DNA of 64,000 nucleotides, taken from Primorskyibacter sedentarius. GTDB taxonomy: Bacteria; Pseudomonadota; Alphaproteobacteria; Rhodobacterales; Rhodobacteraceae. Below the pieces are notes generated by a model that did not search any database, was not told the origin of the DNA, and saw only the letters and a program-made list of their open reading frames with translations. This document shows positions 1-9,076 of the stretch, in pieces. A program made the translations under genes and the position numbers. The stretch is from NCBI RefSeq assembly GCF_004342065.1, contig NZ_SLZU01000014.1, forward strand, positions 1 through 64,000, in the 5' to 3' direction. Every line of letters starts with the position of its first letter. The stretch's first letter is position 1.

Positions 1-165
1 AAGGGCACCACCGGCGATGCGATCTTCGCGGTCCTCTGTGGCTGCGGTCACAACATCCGCAAGATACTCGCCCACCTCCGGGCCATTTGGGCTGCAGTCA
101 TCTGCTGGCTTGCGGCCCACCTGAAGTCGCCGACAACGCGAATTCCTGTCGCTCAGGCGGTCTGA
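1..165 (+). mobile_element. IS5-family transposase, C-terminal end (cut by window edge)
   Basis: Frame 1 is open from the first base to a TGA at 163-165 and encodes 54 residues. The protein begins KGTTGDAIFAVLCGCGHNIR and continues into a hydrophobic, basic tail. The pattern KGxxGDxxxAxLxxxGxNxRxIL is typical of the end of DDE transposases of the IS5 group. The catalytic residues lie outside the window, so intactness cannot be judged. The right end of the element should lie in the ~30 bases after the stop (…TTGTTCAAAGCCGACTA…), but no matching left end is visible here. Confidence 0.7.
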
Positions 166-282
166 AGGCGTTGTTCAAAGCCGACTAACTATTGAACCAA
201 ACCCTCTCCGGTAAACCCGGGGCGGTTCAGGACCGCCTCCCCACAAGGGCAAGCGCGACACTGGACAATCTCTCGAAAATTC

Positions 283-359
283 TGGTCGGAGTGAGAGGAT
301 TCGAACCTCCGGCCCCTGCCTCCCGAAGACAGTGCTCTACCAGGCTGAGCTACACTCCG
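283..359 (-). tRNA. tRNA-Pro (anticodon CGG)
   Basis: The minus strand folds as a complete cloverleaf. The acceptor stem CGGAGTG pairs with CACTCCG. The D-arm is GCTC…GAGC, the anticodon stem CTGTC/GGCAG encloses the loop TTCGGGA (anticodon CGG, reading CCG), and the T-arm GGAGG-TTCGAAT-CCTCT is followed by an encoded CCA at 283-285. Total length is 77 nt. It lies about 120 bp past the transposase stop. Confidence 0.95.
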
Positions 360-404
360 ACCGTAGGGCGCGGATTAAAGAAAGGTCGGAGCTTTGGCAA
401 GGGT

Positions 405-1352
405 CTAACCGCGCTGTTTTGCCCGTCGAAGCATATGCGTGATGCGGAAACTTGCGGCCGTGGCACCACGCGATCGGGTGCGCAGGACCGGCGTGTTGTC
501 GGACCGTCCGCCGCGGCTTTCCCGAAAGACGATGTAGAGCCCGGACGCTATGATCACCGACGTCCCGACTATGGTTGCGCGATCTATCGATTCGTTGAAG
601 AGCAGAAATCCGTACACAGTTGCCCAGATGATTTGAGAGTACTGCATCGGTGCCACGATTGCGGCTTCGCCATTCTTGTAGGCCGCGATGAGAAACAGAC
701 CGGCGACGAAACCGAACAGGGAGATCACCCCGATGCCGCCAAGATGGAGAAGGGGCATTGGCTGATAGACGAAGCTGAGCAATGACCCCATGACGATGAA
801 GTTGGCGGCCAGAGGATAGAGCATCAGCACAACGGACCGTTCTTCGCGGCCGATCTTGCGCACAATGATGGAGGCCAGCGCGCTGAAGATGGCAGCGGAC
901 AGAGCTGCGAGATGGCCCAGCGAGAGCTCTGACGAACCGGGCTGCAGGACAATGAACACGCCCGCCAGGCCCAGAATGACGGCGGCTCCGCGGTGCAGGC
1001 CGACCCTTTCTCCCAACATCGGGATTGCCAGGAGGGTGATCAGCAATGGCGAAGCAAACAGGATCGCATAGGTCTGGGCCAGTGGCAGGACCGAGAAGGC
1101 GTAGAAGGCAGACATCATTGTGATCAGCGTGCAGAGCGTGCGCAGAAGGATCCACCAGGGGTGGACGGGGCGCAGGTTTCCCTGCGTCTGATCACCCATC
1201 AGCATGAAGGCCACCAGCGGAAAGGATGTCAGCGACGAGAAAAAGATGATCTGGACAGGCGAATAGATCGCGCCCAGGAATTTGATCACGACGTCATGGG
1301 TAGCGTAGATGGCAAAGGCTGTCAGGGCGTAGAGCACGCCTTTCAGGTACAT
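405..1352 (-). CDS. EamA/DMT-family transporter
   Basis: A 315-residue integral membrane protein with about ten hydrophobic segments and two EamA repeats (roughly residues 5-137 and 150-280). This is the usual layout of drug/metabolite exporters in the inner membrane. The internal sequences PLAQTYAILFASPLL and PMQYSQIIWATVYGFLLFNE sit at the conserved C-terminal ends of the repeats. The basic tail after about residue 280 should be cytoplasmic. The gene follows leuB on the same strand but is separated by a strong 14-bp hairpin, so it is probably expressed only partly from the leu transcript. The substrate cannot be told from sequence; metabolite export is an inference. Confidence 0.85.
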   Translation of the reverse strand: MYLKGVLYALTAFAIYATHDVVIKFLGAIYSPVQIIFFSSLTSFPLVAFMLMGDQTQGNLRPVHPWWILLRTLCTLITMMSAFYAFSVLPLAQTYAILFASPLLITLLAIPMLGERVGLHRGAAVILGLAGVFIVLQPGSSELSLGHLAALSAAIFSALASIIVRKIGREERSVVLMLYPLAANFIVMGSLLSFVYQPMPLLHLGGIGVISLFGFVAGLFLIAAYKNGEAAIVAPMQYSQIIWATVYGFLLFNESIDRATIVGTSVIIASGLYIVFRESRGGRSDNTPVLRTRSRGATAASFRITHMLRRAKQRG

Positions 1353-1387
1353 GTGATCGTCTTTCCTGCGCGTGTTCCGCCTTTAGA

Positions 1388-1433
1388 CTGCATGATTGGC
1401 GCTCTCGGGCAAGCCTGAACGCCAATCATGCAG
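1388..1433 (-). terminator. 14-bp hairpin between leuB and the EamA gene
   Basis: CTGCATGATTGGCG (1388-1401) and CGCCAATCATGCAG (1420-1433) are perfect inverted repeats with an 18-nt loop that can itself pair weakly. The hairpin lies just after the leuB stop. No strong T-run follows on the minus strand, so it may act as a 3' mRNA stabiliser or a leaky terminator. Confidence 0.5.
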
Positions 1434-1451
1434 AGGTTTTCGGGCCTATGC

Positions 1452-2558
1452 TTAGAGGCTGGCCTCCAATGCGGCCAAAATAGCATCGCCCATGCCGCTG
1501 GTGGAGACGGGTGTTGCGCCTTCCTCGCCCAGCAGGTCAGCTGTGCGCAGGCCATCGGCGAGCACCTTCTCGACCGCCTGTTCCAGACGGTCCGCCTCTG
1601 CCCCTTTGTCAAAGCTGTAGCGCAGCGCCATGGCGAAACTGAGAACGCAGGCGATCGGGTTGGCCTTGCCCTGACCTGCGATGTCGGGGGCCGAACCGTG
1701 CACCGGCTCGTAGAGCGCTTTGGGGCGGCCATTGTCCATCGGCGCGCCAAGCGAGGCAGACGGCAGCATGCCAAGGCTGCCGGTCAGCATCGCTGCGGCA
1801 TCCGACAGAAGATCGCCGAACAGGTTGTCGGTGACGATCACGTCGAACTGCTTGGGCCAGCGGCAAAGCTGCATCGCGCCCGCATCGGCATACATGTGGC
1901 TCAGCTCGACATCGGGGTATTCGGTGTCGCCGATTCTCTGAACGACTTCGCGCCACAGAACGCCGGATTCCATCACGTTGGCCTTCTCCATCGAGCAGAC
2001 CTTGTTGCCGCGGCGGCGCGCCAGTTCGAATGCCGAGCGTGCGACACGTTCGATCTCGGACTCGGTATAGCGCTGGGTGTTGATGCCGACGCGTTCATTG
2101 CCCTCCTGGATGATGCCGCGCGGCTCGCCGAAATAGATGCCGCTTGTCAGTTCGCGCACGATCATGATGTCCAGACCTGCGACCACATCCCGCTTGAGCG
2201 AGGAGAAATCGGCCAGCGCGTCGAAGCACTGTGCCGGACGCAGGTTGGCGTAAAGATCCATTTCCTTGCGCAGGCGCAGCAGGCCGCGTTCTGGTTTTAC
2301 GCTGAAATCCAGATCGTCATATTGCGGGCCGCCGACAGCGCCCAGCAGGACGGCGTCAACTTCTTGCGCGCGGGCCATGGTTTCATCGGTCAGGGGGGTG
2401 CCATGAGCGTCGTAGGAACAGCCGCCAACCAGACCTTCGCTGACGTCGAAGGGCATGTCACGCTTTTCGCCATACCAATCGATGATGCGGCGCACCTCGG
2501 CCATGACTTCGGGGCCGATGCCGTCGCCGGCGAGGATAAGAAGCGAAGGGTTGCTCAT
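1452..2558 (-). CDS. leuB: 3-isopropylmalate dehydrogenase
   Basis: LeuB performs the NAD-dependent oxidative decarboxylation of 3-isopropylmalate to 2-oxoisocaproate, the third step of leucine synthesis in the cytoplasm. The protein has 368 residues, the normal length. It starts with the beta-decarboxylating dehydrogenase signature [20 protein letters not shown]. Other family landmarks are [11 protein letters not shown], the Arg-rich substrate motif [22 protein letters not shown], the catalytic Lys segment MEKANVMES and the metal-binding [13 protein letters not shown]. It lies downstream of leuC and leuD on the same strand, with an unrelated secreted-protein gene between leuD and leuB. Confidence 0.97.
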   Translation of the reverse strand: MSNPSLLILAGDGIGPEVMAEVRRIIDWYGEKRDMPFDVSEGLVGGCSYDAHGTPLTDETMARAQEVDAVLLGAVGGPQYDDLDFSVKPERGLLRLRKEMDLYANLRPAQCFDALADFSSLKRDVVAGLDIMIVRELTSGIYFGEPRGIIQEGNERVGINTQRYTESEIERVARSAFELARRRGNKVCSMEKANVMESGVLWREVVQRIGDTEYPDVELSHMYADAGAMQLCRWPKQFDVIVTDNLFGDLLSDAAAMLTGSLGMLPSASLGAPMDNGRPKALYEPVHGSAPDIAGQGKANPIACVLSFAMALRYSFDKGAEADRLEQAVEKVLADGLRTADLLGEEGATPVSTSGMGDAILAALEASL

Positions 2559-2681
2559 GGGCGTTGTCCTTTGTCGATGCTTTGCCCATCGCCCTATCCA
2601 TTGGCGTGGGAAGCGTCAAGAAACGAAGGGCGTTTCGCAAGCCTTCGTGGCGCCTTTGCGGGGCGCGGACAGTCGGTTGCG

Positions 2682-3749
2682 CTAAGGGTCTGTATCGACG
2701 TCGACCCAGACCAGCTTGTGCGCAATCGCGGGCTGATGGTCCTCGGTCGTCTCCCATGCGACGCCGGATGCAAGCACCCGCATGTCACTGTCGGGCAATA
2801 TGTAGCTGACCCGCAGGTCGCCGGGTTCGGGGTCGGGCCAATCCACGGTGTCGGCGGCATGTTCGCCCCTGCGCGACGGGTGGGTTGGGCGTGGGTCCTG
2901 AAACCGCGGGTCGCCCAGCAGACGCAGCAGGGCAGAGCGGCGGCCTTCGCCCTTCTGCGGGTCGGTGTTGGCATCGCCGATCAGCACAAACTGCCCTTCG
3001 GGTGGCGGCTCGCCCAGCAATCCATCAAGCCAGGCAAGCCAAAGCGCTGTCTCATCATGGTTGCGTCGCCCGTTGCGGTCCTCCGGCCCGTCAAAGACCG
3101 GCGTTGTCGCATGATAGACAAGCACCCAGAGCACAGCGTGCCCCGTGTCCAGCGGCACCGCCCAATGGCCCACGGAACTGAGCCTTTGGATCGCTGCGGC
3201 ATCCTCTGTCAGCGCGGCATCTGCGATGTGGGTGCCGGGAAAATCCCGCCACAGTATCGCGCTGAGGTCGATTGCGCCGTCCAATACGGGAAGGCGAGAG
3301 AGCAACGCCATACCGCCCTCACCTGCGTACATGCCATAGCCTTGCGCGTCCCGTGGCCCACCAAGCCGCCGGTCGCCATCCATGTCCACGCCCGTGGCCA
3401 TGCCCGTATTCGGACGAAGCGAGAAACGTTCGGGCATCGCATGGCCTGCCACTGCCAGCCGTGACTGGAACGCGGCAAGTGCGGCACTCCCCGCGTCATA
3501 GTCGAAATTCGTCAGCACAAGGATGTCCGGCTTTGCGACAACGATCCCCTCAACCACCGCGGCAATTTCCGCATCCTTCCCCTTCAGGATGTCGCGAAAG
3601 AGCAAGCCCGGCCCCCTGCGCGACAGCGGCGCATGCCAGATGGCGAACCTCAGCTGTTCGGCGGGGGCGTCGGGCGCTGAAAGGAAAAGCGTGCAGAAGC
3701 ATACGACGAGGCAGGCAAGCGTCCGCTTTAACCTGTCCGGGCCGGCCAT
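2682..3749 (-). CDS. Secreted endonuclease/exonuclease/phosphatase-fold protein
   Basis: A 355-residue protein of the EEP superfamily (DNase I-like phosphodiesterases). The start at 3749 (MAGPDRLKR) is preferred because it puts a hydrophobic signal peptide (LACLVVCFCTLFLSAPDAPA) at the N-terminus; an upstream in-frame ATG at 3821 would add 24 unconvincing residues. Expected EEP motifs are present: PDILVLTNFDYD near the N-terminus, WVLVYHAT, the metal-site motif LIGDANTDP and a C-terminal DHQPAIAHKL. The protein is therefore probably exported and acts on a phosphodiester substrate that cannot be named. It sits between leuD and leuB, but nothing links it to leucine synthesis. Confidence 0.8.
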   Translation of the reverse strand: MAGPDRLKRTLACLVVCFCTLFLSAPDAPAEQLRFAIWHAPLSRRGPGLLFRDILKGKDAEIAAVVEGIVVAKPDILVLTNFDYDAGSAALAAFQSRLAVAGHAMPERFSLRPNTGMATGVDMDGDRRLGGPRDAQGYGMYAGEGGMALLSRLPVLDGAIDLSAILWRDFPGTHIADAALTEDAAAIQRLSSVGHWAVPLDTGHAVLWVLVYHATTPVFDGPEDRNGRRNHDETALWLAWLDGLLGEPPPEGQFVLIGDANTDPQKGEGRRSALLRLLGDPRFQDPRPTHPSRRGEHAADTVDWPDPEPGDLRVSYILPDSDMRVLASGVAWETTEDHQPAIAHKLVWVDVDTDP

Positions 3750-3964
3750 TGCAGAGCCGGGACACGAGGCCGATTGGCAGGAACGCCTGCGGTAGTCGGG
3801 CTTGTTTGTGGTCGGTGCCATTTCTCTGCCGGGGTGATCCAGATGAAATTGCGGCGCAGGGTCAGCCGCGTGCGCGCCGTATGGAATGGCAGAAAATTGC
3901 TGAAGATGTGGTTAATGCCCAGACGCATGAGCGCGCCAGTACCGGCACGCACCGCAATCAAATC

Positions 3965-3992
3965 GGGCGCCGCCTGCGGATAGGCGACGCCC
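3965..3992 (-). terminator. Hairpin downstream of leuD
   Basis: On the minus strand, GGGCGTCGCCT and AGGCGGCGCCC form an 11-bp stem with one U-G pair and a 6-nt loop. It begins 33 bases after the leuD stop. There is no clear U-tract, so it may be a partial terminator or a 3'-end stabiliser. Confidence 0.45.
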
Positions 3993-4025
3993 GGGACATG
4001 AAGGCCCTTCAGGCGCTAAGCATCT

Positions 4026-4631
4026 TCAGACCCAGGGGCGGGCTTGTGCTGCTGCTGCTTCGAACGTGTCGATGGCCGCGGCCTTCTCCATTGTGAGGCC
4101 GATATCGTCCAACCCTTCGAGAAGGCAGTGTTTCTTGAAGCTGTCGACCTCGAACGAGAACACATCACCGTCCGAGCTCGTGACGGTCTGATTTTCCAGA
4201 TCAATCGTCATCCGCGCGTTCGAACCCTTCTCGGCATCCGTCATCAGCACGTCCACAGCCTCTTGCGGCAGAACGATGGGGAGGATGCCGTTCTTGAAGC
4301 AGTTGTTGAAGAAGATGTCCGCAAAGGATGTCGAGATGACACATTTGATGCCGAAATCCTTCAGCGCCCATGGCGCGTGTTCGCGCGATGACCCGCAACC
4401 GAAATTGTCACCCGCGACAAGGATTTCCGTCTCGCGATATTGCGGCTTGTTGAGCACGAAATCCGGGATCTCGTTGCCTTGCCGATCATAGCGCATTTCG
4501 TCGAAGAGGTTCACGCCAAGGCCCGAACGCTTGATCGTCTTGAGGAACACTTTCGGGATGATCATGTCCGTGTCGATATTGACAAGCGGCATGGGCGCCG
4601 CGATGCCTGTCAGTTTTTGAAATTTTTCCAT
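4026..4631 (-). CDS. leuD: 3-isopropylmalate dehydratase small subunit
   Basis: LeuD forms the swivel subunit of isopropylmalate isomerase, which together with LeuC converts 2-isopropylmalate to 3-isopropylmalate. The start at 4629-4631 gives 201 residues beginning [20 protein letters not shown], the standard length and N-terminus. The hallmark [17 protein letters not shown] is present, as is the conserved Asp segment [10 protein letters not shown]. The first 22 bases overlap the end of the upstream methyltransferase gene, which suggests translational coupling. The frame stays open upstream, but nothing there resembles LeuD. Confidence 0.97.
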   Translation of the reverse strand: MEKFQKLTGIAAPMPLVNIDTDMIIPKVFLKTIKRSGLGVNLFDEMRYDRQGNEIPDFVLNKPQYRETEILVAGDNFGCGSSREHAPWALKDFGIKCVISTSFADIFFNNCFKNGILPIVLPQEAVDVLMTDAEKGSNARMTIDLENQTVTSSDGDVFSFEVDSFKKHCLLEGLDDIGLTMEKAAAIDTFEAAAAQARPWV

Positions 4632-5371
4632 CGCTTCAGTCCTTGAACCTTGTTCGCGGCCGGGCCGCGCTTGGTGACCACGAAAACTTCGCGGAACTTG
4701 CCCAGAACGCCCAGGTAAGGGTCGTTCAGGGTGATTACTTCGACGCCACAATCCTTGGTCCATTGCAGGATCATGTTGGCCAGATCCTGCCCGTAATGGA
4801 ACGTGACTGGCGCGCCTTTCTTGTCGATCGGGTTGCCGTGATATTCCGGCTCGAACAGGAAATGGACCTGCCCCTGATCGTCGTAATAGCCCCACCGCTG
4901 GGTATGCACCAACTCCTCGTAGACAGGGGTGGTGAAGATTATCTGCCCGCCGGGACGCAAGGTGCGCTCCATTTCCTCGAAGCATTTGTCGGGATGGTTC
5001 ACATGTTCCATCACATCGAGGTGGCAATGCAGATCGATCGAATTGTCCTCGAAGGTCAACGCTTCGAGATTTTCGCAACGTGTCCCTTCATGAATGCTGC
5101 CCAGCGGCGCATGCGGGAAGTATTGCGTCGGTATGTAGTTCGGACACGCATCGCGTATCCGGGTTGAGACCTTGCGATCCGCCGGGCTGCTTTCGTGGAT
5201 CACTTTCGTGCGCCAATCCGGCTGGGCGCGTTCGAGCACATAGACGAAGGCCCTCTCTCTCGGGATCGATTTGCAATGCGCGCAATGCAGAAAGTCGCGA
5301 AACCAATCGTTTTCACTGGTATATGTGGTCGCATGCGAACAGACCGGGCAGGTTCCTGAAAAACTGTGCAT
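4610..5371 (-). CDS. Zinc-ribbon SAM-dependent methyltransferase
   Basis: A 253-residue class I SAM methyltransferase. The N-terminus has two CxxC pairs (Cys8/Cys11 and Cys30/Cys33), which suggests a zinc ribbon. The methyltransferase part follows: the acidic segment [19 protein letters not shown], then [16 protein letters not shown]. The late part ([19 protein letters not shown]) resembles methyltransferases found in glycan or surface-polymer clusters, though this is from memory. The gene lies between leuC and leuD and overlaps the leuD start by 22 bp, so it should be co-translated with leucine genes although no role in that pathway is known. The substrate is unknown. Confidence 0.8.
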   Translation of the reverse strand: MHSFSGTCPVCSHATTYTSENDWFRDFLHCAHCKSIPRERAFVYVLERAQPDWRTKVIHESSPADRKVSTRIRDACPNYIPTQYFPHAPLGSIHEGTRCENLEALTFEDNSIDLHCHLDVMEHVNHPDKCFEEMERTLRPGGQIIFTTPVYEELVHTQRWGYYDDQGQVHFLFEPEYHGNPIDKKGAPVTFHYGQDLANMILQWTKDCGVEVITLNDPYLGVLGKFREVFVVTKRGPAANKVQGLKRWKNFKN

Positions 5372-5411
5372 CAGGCGCTGGCCAATCCATGCGGTGCGAT
5401 ATGCTGACTGA

Positions 5412-5741
5412 TCAATTTGGTTCCTCCCAATCCGCCAAAGATGCGCTCTGACGGCGCTTCTGAAAAAGCGTTGATGGCCGTTCCAGATCGTTCTTTGTGC
5501 GTGCGTGCCATGCCTTCATCCGGGAGCCCGCGCCGCTTTGCCCGTCCTCCGAATGAAAAACGAGTTTGTTCAGCGAACCCATGGCTTCAGACCTGCTGCG
5601 GCCCCCTTCGCGCTGCGATGAGGCATCGGGGACAAGGAGGACGTGCCGGAATTCCTCCGGCCAGCCCCGCTTCACCCGTGCTTCATCGAACAAGCCAAGT
5701 AGGTTCCGCAGCAGTGCATGAATTCGCTGAATATCCGTCAT
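5412..5741 (-). CDS. Small hypothetical protein in the leu operon
   Basis: A 109-residue, basic, soluble protein that I do not recognise. Its start codon overlaps the leuC stop as ATGA (5738-5741), the classic sign of translational coupling, which supports it being real. The N-terminal half ([20 protein letters not shown]) looks helical and amphipathic. The C-terminal half is rich in Ser, Arg and Gln and looks disordered. A competing open frame exists on the other strand (5417-5755), but it lacks any such context. Confidence 0.55.
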   Translation of the reverse strand: MTDIQRIHALLRNLLGLFDEARVKRGWPEEFRHVLLVPDASSQREGGRSRSEAMGSLNKLVFHSEDGQSGAGSRMKAWHARTKNDLERPSTLFQKRRQSASLADWEEPN

Positions 5742-7156
5742 GCGGTCTCGGTTAACAGGTCCCGGACATCGGTCAGATGGCCAGTGATCGCCGCGGCTGC
5801 GGCCATCGCCGGAGACACGAGATGCGTGCGGCCCTTATAGCCCTGTCGCCCTTCGAAGTTGCGGTTCGAGGTGGAGGCGCAGCGCTCGCCCTCGGACAGC
5901 TGGTCGGGGTTCATGGCAAGACACATGGAACAGCCTGCAAGGCGCCATTCAAAACCGGCCTCCTTGAAGATGTCGGCAAGGCCTTCTTCTTCGGCTTGCG
6001 CACGCACAAGGCCAGACCCGGGGACGATCATGGCACGCATGCCGTCCTTGATCTTCTTGCCCTTCAGGATGGCGGCCGCTGCCCGCAGGTCTTCGATCCG
6101 TCCGTTCGTGCAAGAGCCAATGAAGACCGTGTCGATCTGAATGTCGGTCAGCTTTTGTCCGGGGGTCAGGCCCATATAGTCCAGCGCGCGTTTGGCGGCC
6201 TCGACCTTGCCACCTTTGAAATCCTCGGGCGCAGGGACCGTGGCGCTGATCGGAAGCACGTCCTCGGGCGAGGTGCCCCAGGTCACGACGGGCTCGATCT
6301 CTTCGCCTTTCAGCGTGACGACCTTGTCCCAATGGGCGTCGTCATCGGAATAAAGCGTTTTCCACCATGCCAGCGCGGCCTCGAACTGGGCGCCTTTGGG
6401 GGCGTGCGGGCGGCCTTTGACATAGGCAAAGGTCTTTTCGTCCGGTGCGATCAGGCCAGCGCGCGCGCCGCCCTCGATTGCCATGTTGCAGACGGTCATC
6501 CGGCCTTCCATCGAAAGGTCGCGGATCGCTTCGCCGCAATATTCGATGACATAACCGGTGCCACCGGCGGTGCCGGTCTCGCCGATCACGGCGAGGGTGA
6601 TGTCCTTGGCGGTCACACCGGGCTTCAGCTTGCCGGTGATCTCGACCTTCATGTTCTTGGATTTCTTCTGGATCAGCGTCTGCGTGGCCAGAACATGTTC
6701 GACCTCGGACGTGCCGATGCCATGCGCCAGCGCGCCAAACGCACCATGCGTGGCGGTGTGGCTGTCGCCGCAGACCACCGTCATGCCGGGAAGCGTCCAG
6801 CCCTGTTCCGGTCCCACGATATGCACGATGCCCTGGCGGACGTCCGACACCGGGTAATAATGGATGCCGAAATCACGCGCGTTCTTGTCAAGCGCGGCGA
6901 CCTGGATGGCGCTGTCTTCGGTCATGTTGGCGGGATTTTCGCGGCCGGCCGTGGTGGGCACGTTGTGGTCGGGCACGGCAATCGTCTTGTCCGGCGCGCG
7001 CACCTTGCGGTTTGCCATACGCAGCCCCTCAAAGGCTTGCGGGCTCGTTACTTCGTGCACGAGATGGCGGTCGATATAAAGCAGGCAGGTGCCGTCTTCG
7101 CCTTCATGGGCAAGATGGGCATCCCAGATTTTGTCATAAAGCGTCTTGGGGGACAT
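5738..7156 (-). CDS. leuC: 3-isopropylmalate dehydratase large subunit
   Basis: LeuC is the aconitase-like catalytic subunit of isopropylmalate isomerase. The 472-residue protein has the normal length and begins [20 protein letters not shown]. The three [4Fe-4S] ligands are visible as one Cys in [14 protein letters not shown] and two in [19 protein letters not shown]. The substrate-binding segment [20 protein letters not shown] is intact. It is the first gene of the minus-strand leu cluster and is preceded by an SD-like GGAGAGG a few bases before the ATG. The small gene at 5741 overlaps its stop by four bases. Confidence 0.98.
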   Translation of the reverse strand: MSPKTLYDKIWDAHLAHEGEDGTCLLYIDRHLVHEVTSPQAFEGLRMANRKVRAPDKTIAVPDHNVPTTAGRENPANMTEDSAIQVAALDKNARDFGIHYYPVSDVRQGIVHIVGPEQGWTLPGMTVVCGDSHTATHGAFGALAHGIGTSEVEHVLATQTLIQKKSKNMKVEITGKLKPGVTAKDITLAVIGETGTAGGTGYVIEYCGEAIRDLSMEGRMTVCNMAIEGGARAGLIAPDEKTFAYVKGRPHAPKGAQFEAALAWWKTLYSDDDAHWDKVVTLKGEEIEPVVTWGTSPEDVLPISATVPAPEDFKGGKVEAAKRALDYMGLTPGQKLTDIQIDTVFIGSCTNGRIEDLRAAAAILKGKKIKDGMRAMIVPGSGLVRAQAEEEGLADIFKEAGFEWRLAGCSMCLAMNPDQLSEGERCASTSNRNFEGRQGYKGRTHLVSPAMAAAAAITGHLTDVRDLLTETA

Positions 7157-7442
7157 CGGTCCTCTCCGTTTTTGATAGAATGTCGGGTCGCATATACGTG
7201 CCGCAGCACAGGCCGCATGCAGGCGGACAGGTCAGGCCTGTAGTCGGGCCAGCACAGTGTGCGTGGACCCGAAGAACCGCTCGCGGAGGCGGGCGCGGTC
7301 GCAGATATCGAAAACCAGTGTCATCCTGTGCCAGATACAGGCCCGGACCGAGTCTATCAAGGGCACAATGACGCGAAAGCCTTGCGCCAAAGCGGTCTGG
7401 GTGCCACGCTGGCCTACCACGCCAACGACGTTTAGGATCCCG
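7157..7442. other. Divergent leuC / mscS intergenic region
   Basis: This 286-bp stretch must hold the promoters for leuC (leftward) and the MscS gene (rightward). A 7-bp dyad (ACAGGCC…GGCCTGT, about 7208-7241) lies ~50-85 bp before leuC. I looked for a leucine-rich leader peptide ahead of leuC and saw none, so classical attenuation is not supported. Confidence 0.4.
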
Positions 7443-8804
7443 ATGGAGCAAGAGCTTCTTTCCAACCCTTCCGAGCTTCTGGAGTTGGGTCAGTCCCTTC
7501 TGGGCCAGGCGGAAGCCCTGTTCTACAAGCTCCTTCGTCCGTGGAACGCGTATCAGCTGGCCATCGCCTTGGGCCTGTTTCTCGTCGCGAGCCTTCTTGC
7601 GCGGGCCATGCGGCCCCGGATGCACGAATGGATGAGGGCCCGGGAAGGTTGGCCCAAATGGCGCATGCGTATTCTTGTCGTCACGCATCGGCGGCTGCGT
7701 ATGATCTTCTTTGTTCTGGCCATTTCGCTGGTTGCGGGCGTGATGCGGGAGGTGACCTGGCCATCGCGGTCCTACATCCTCGTCATCATCGCGAATCTTT
7801 CCACAGCCTGGCTGATCATCGTGTTCGCGACGCGGTTGATTGCCAATCCGCTGCTGAGGTCGCTGGTGCGATACGGTGCCTGGGCATGGGTTACGCTGCG
7901 GATTTTCGGGCTGACGGGCGAGGCGCAGCAAATCCTGGACAGCGCCGCAGTATCGGTCGGGGAGACCCGGTTCTCTTTGTGGTTGCTGCTTCAGGCGGCG
8001 GTGATGCTGGGTGTCCTGATCACCGTGGCACGTTTCATATCAAAGGCAACAACAGAGCAGATCCGCGCCAACGAGGATATCTCGCCGTCGATGCAGGTTC
8101 TGGCGGTGAAATTCCTGCAGGTTATCCTGTTCGGCGCCGCGTTCTTTTTGGGGTTGCGCCTGGTGGGGGTCGATCTGACGGGGCTGGCTGTGCTGTCGGG
8201 CGCAATCGGTGTTGGCCTTGGCTTCGGCCTGCAAAAGGTGGTCTCGAACCTTGTGTCAGGGGTGATCATCCTGCTGGACAAGTCGATCAAACCGGGGGAC
8301 GTGATTTCGCTGGGGGAGACCTTTGGCTGGATCAACTCGCTGGGCGCGCGATATGTGAGCGTGGTCACGCGGGACGGGAAGGAGTACCTGATCCCGAACG
8401 AAGACCTGATCACCGGGCAGGTGGTCAACTGGTCCCATACCAACGACTTTGTGCGCCTCGATATCTTTTTCGGGACGGCCTACGGCGATGATCCACACAA
8501 GGTTCGGCAATTGGCGATTGACGCTGCGAAATCGGTCGAAAGGGTGCTGAGCTTCAAGCCGCCGGTCTGTCACATCGTTGGCTTCGGGGACAGCTCCGTC
8601 GACTATATCCTGCGATTCTGGATACGGGATCCGACGGGTGGGCTGACCAATATTCGAGGGAACGTGTATCTGGCGCTATGGGATGCATTTCAGGAACATG
8701 GCGTATCGATCCCCTTTCCGCAGCGCGAAGTCCGGATGCTTGAAGATCCCGTCGGGCACGCGGAGGTCGGGCACGCAGGGAAAGAGGCGCATCCGGGCGC
8801 GTGA
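7443..8804 (+). CDS. MscS-family mechanosensitive channel
   Basis: A 453-residue inner-membrane channel that opens under membrane tension to release solutes in hypo-osmotic shock. The start at 7443 (MEQELLSNPSELLELG) is chosen over upstream in-frame ATGs because those add basic, non-conserved sequence. Four or more N-terminal helices precede the MscS pore helix and beta domain: LSGAIGVGLGFGLQKVVSNL is the Gly/Ala-rich pore-lining TM3, followed by LDKSIKPGDVI, the beta-domain entry. The segment SVVTRDGKEYLIPNEDLIT is highly characteristic. The C-terminal cytoplasmic vestibule runs to about residue 430. It is larger than E. coli MscS (286 aa), as in the extended MscS/YbdG-type proteins. Confidence 0.92.
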   Translation: MEQELLSNPSELLELGQSLLGQAEALFYKLLRPWNAYQLAIALGLFLVASLLARAMRPRMHEWMRAREGWPKWRMRILVVTHRRLRMIFFVLAISLVAGVMREVTWPSRSYILVIIANLSTAWLIIVFATRLIANPLLRSLVRYGAWAWVTLRIFGLTGEAQQILDSAAVSVGETRFSLWLLLQAAVMLGVLITVARFISKATTEQIRANEDISPSMQVLAVKFLQVILFGAAFFLGLRLVGVDLTGLAVLSGAIGVGLGFGLQKVVSNLVSGVIILLDKSIKPGDVISLGETFGWINSLGARYVSVVTRDGKEYLIPNEDLITGQVVNWSHTNDFVRLDIFFGTAYGDDPHKVRQLAIDAAKSVERVLSFKPPVCHIVGFGDSSVDYILRFWIRDPTGGLTNIRGNVYLALWDAFQEHGVSIPFPQREVRMLEDPVGHAEVGHAGKEAHPGA

Positions 8805-8886
8805 GACGCCTGCAGTTGCGCGCGCATGGCGCACGCCCGGGGTGGTTCACCTCCTCAGCGGCCCCAAGGGCCACTTCCTCGGCGAA

Positions 8887-8904
8887 GCCCGCGTTTGCGC
8901 GGGC
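8887..8904 (+). terminator. Short GC-rich hairpin after mscS
   Basis: GCCCGCG (8887-8893) and CGCGGGC (8898-8904) form a perfect 7-bp stem with a TTTG loop, about 80 bp past the MscS stop. There is no long T-run, so this is only a candidate terminator. Confidence 0.35.
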
Positions 8905-8991
8905 GGGCTCTTGCAGATGCTTGTTCATTCGGCTTAATGCCTGCGTTTGCCGCAATGTGATCGGCAACAGCGCTTGAATTCCGGCATGTCA

Positions 8992-9020
8992 TTGAGATTT
9001 TACCTGCCAAGTGCTATCTA
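8992..9020 (+). promoter_or_regulatory. Sigma-70-like promoter for rsfS-rlmH
   Basis: TTGAGA (8992-8997) and TATCTA (9015-9020) are separated by exactly 17 bp. This places transcription start near 9027, downstream of the GTG at 9011 that would otherwise open the longest rsfS frame, and so helps decide the rsfS start. Confidence 0.5.
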
Positions 9021-9076
9021 TAGACGTACCCGGCGCCGGGGCATGGCGGCGCATTGACAGCAAGGAGGACGCAGTC

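Noticed and set aside
1428..3464. Long plus-strand open frame (678 codons)
   Set aside because: It is antisense to leuB and the EEP-fold gene, has no recognisable domain, and exists because GC-rich codons leave the opposite frame open.
5417..5755. Plus-strand 112-codon frame in the leuC-leuD gap
   Set aside because: It competes with the minus-strand 109-codon gene, which starts on the leuC stop in ATGA form and lies in the operon direction. The plus frame has no such support.
7157..7260. Leucine-rich leader peptide (attenuator) ahead of leuC
   Set aside because: I read the region in all minus frames and saw no short frame with a run of Leu codons next to a terminator pair.
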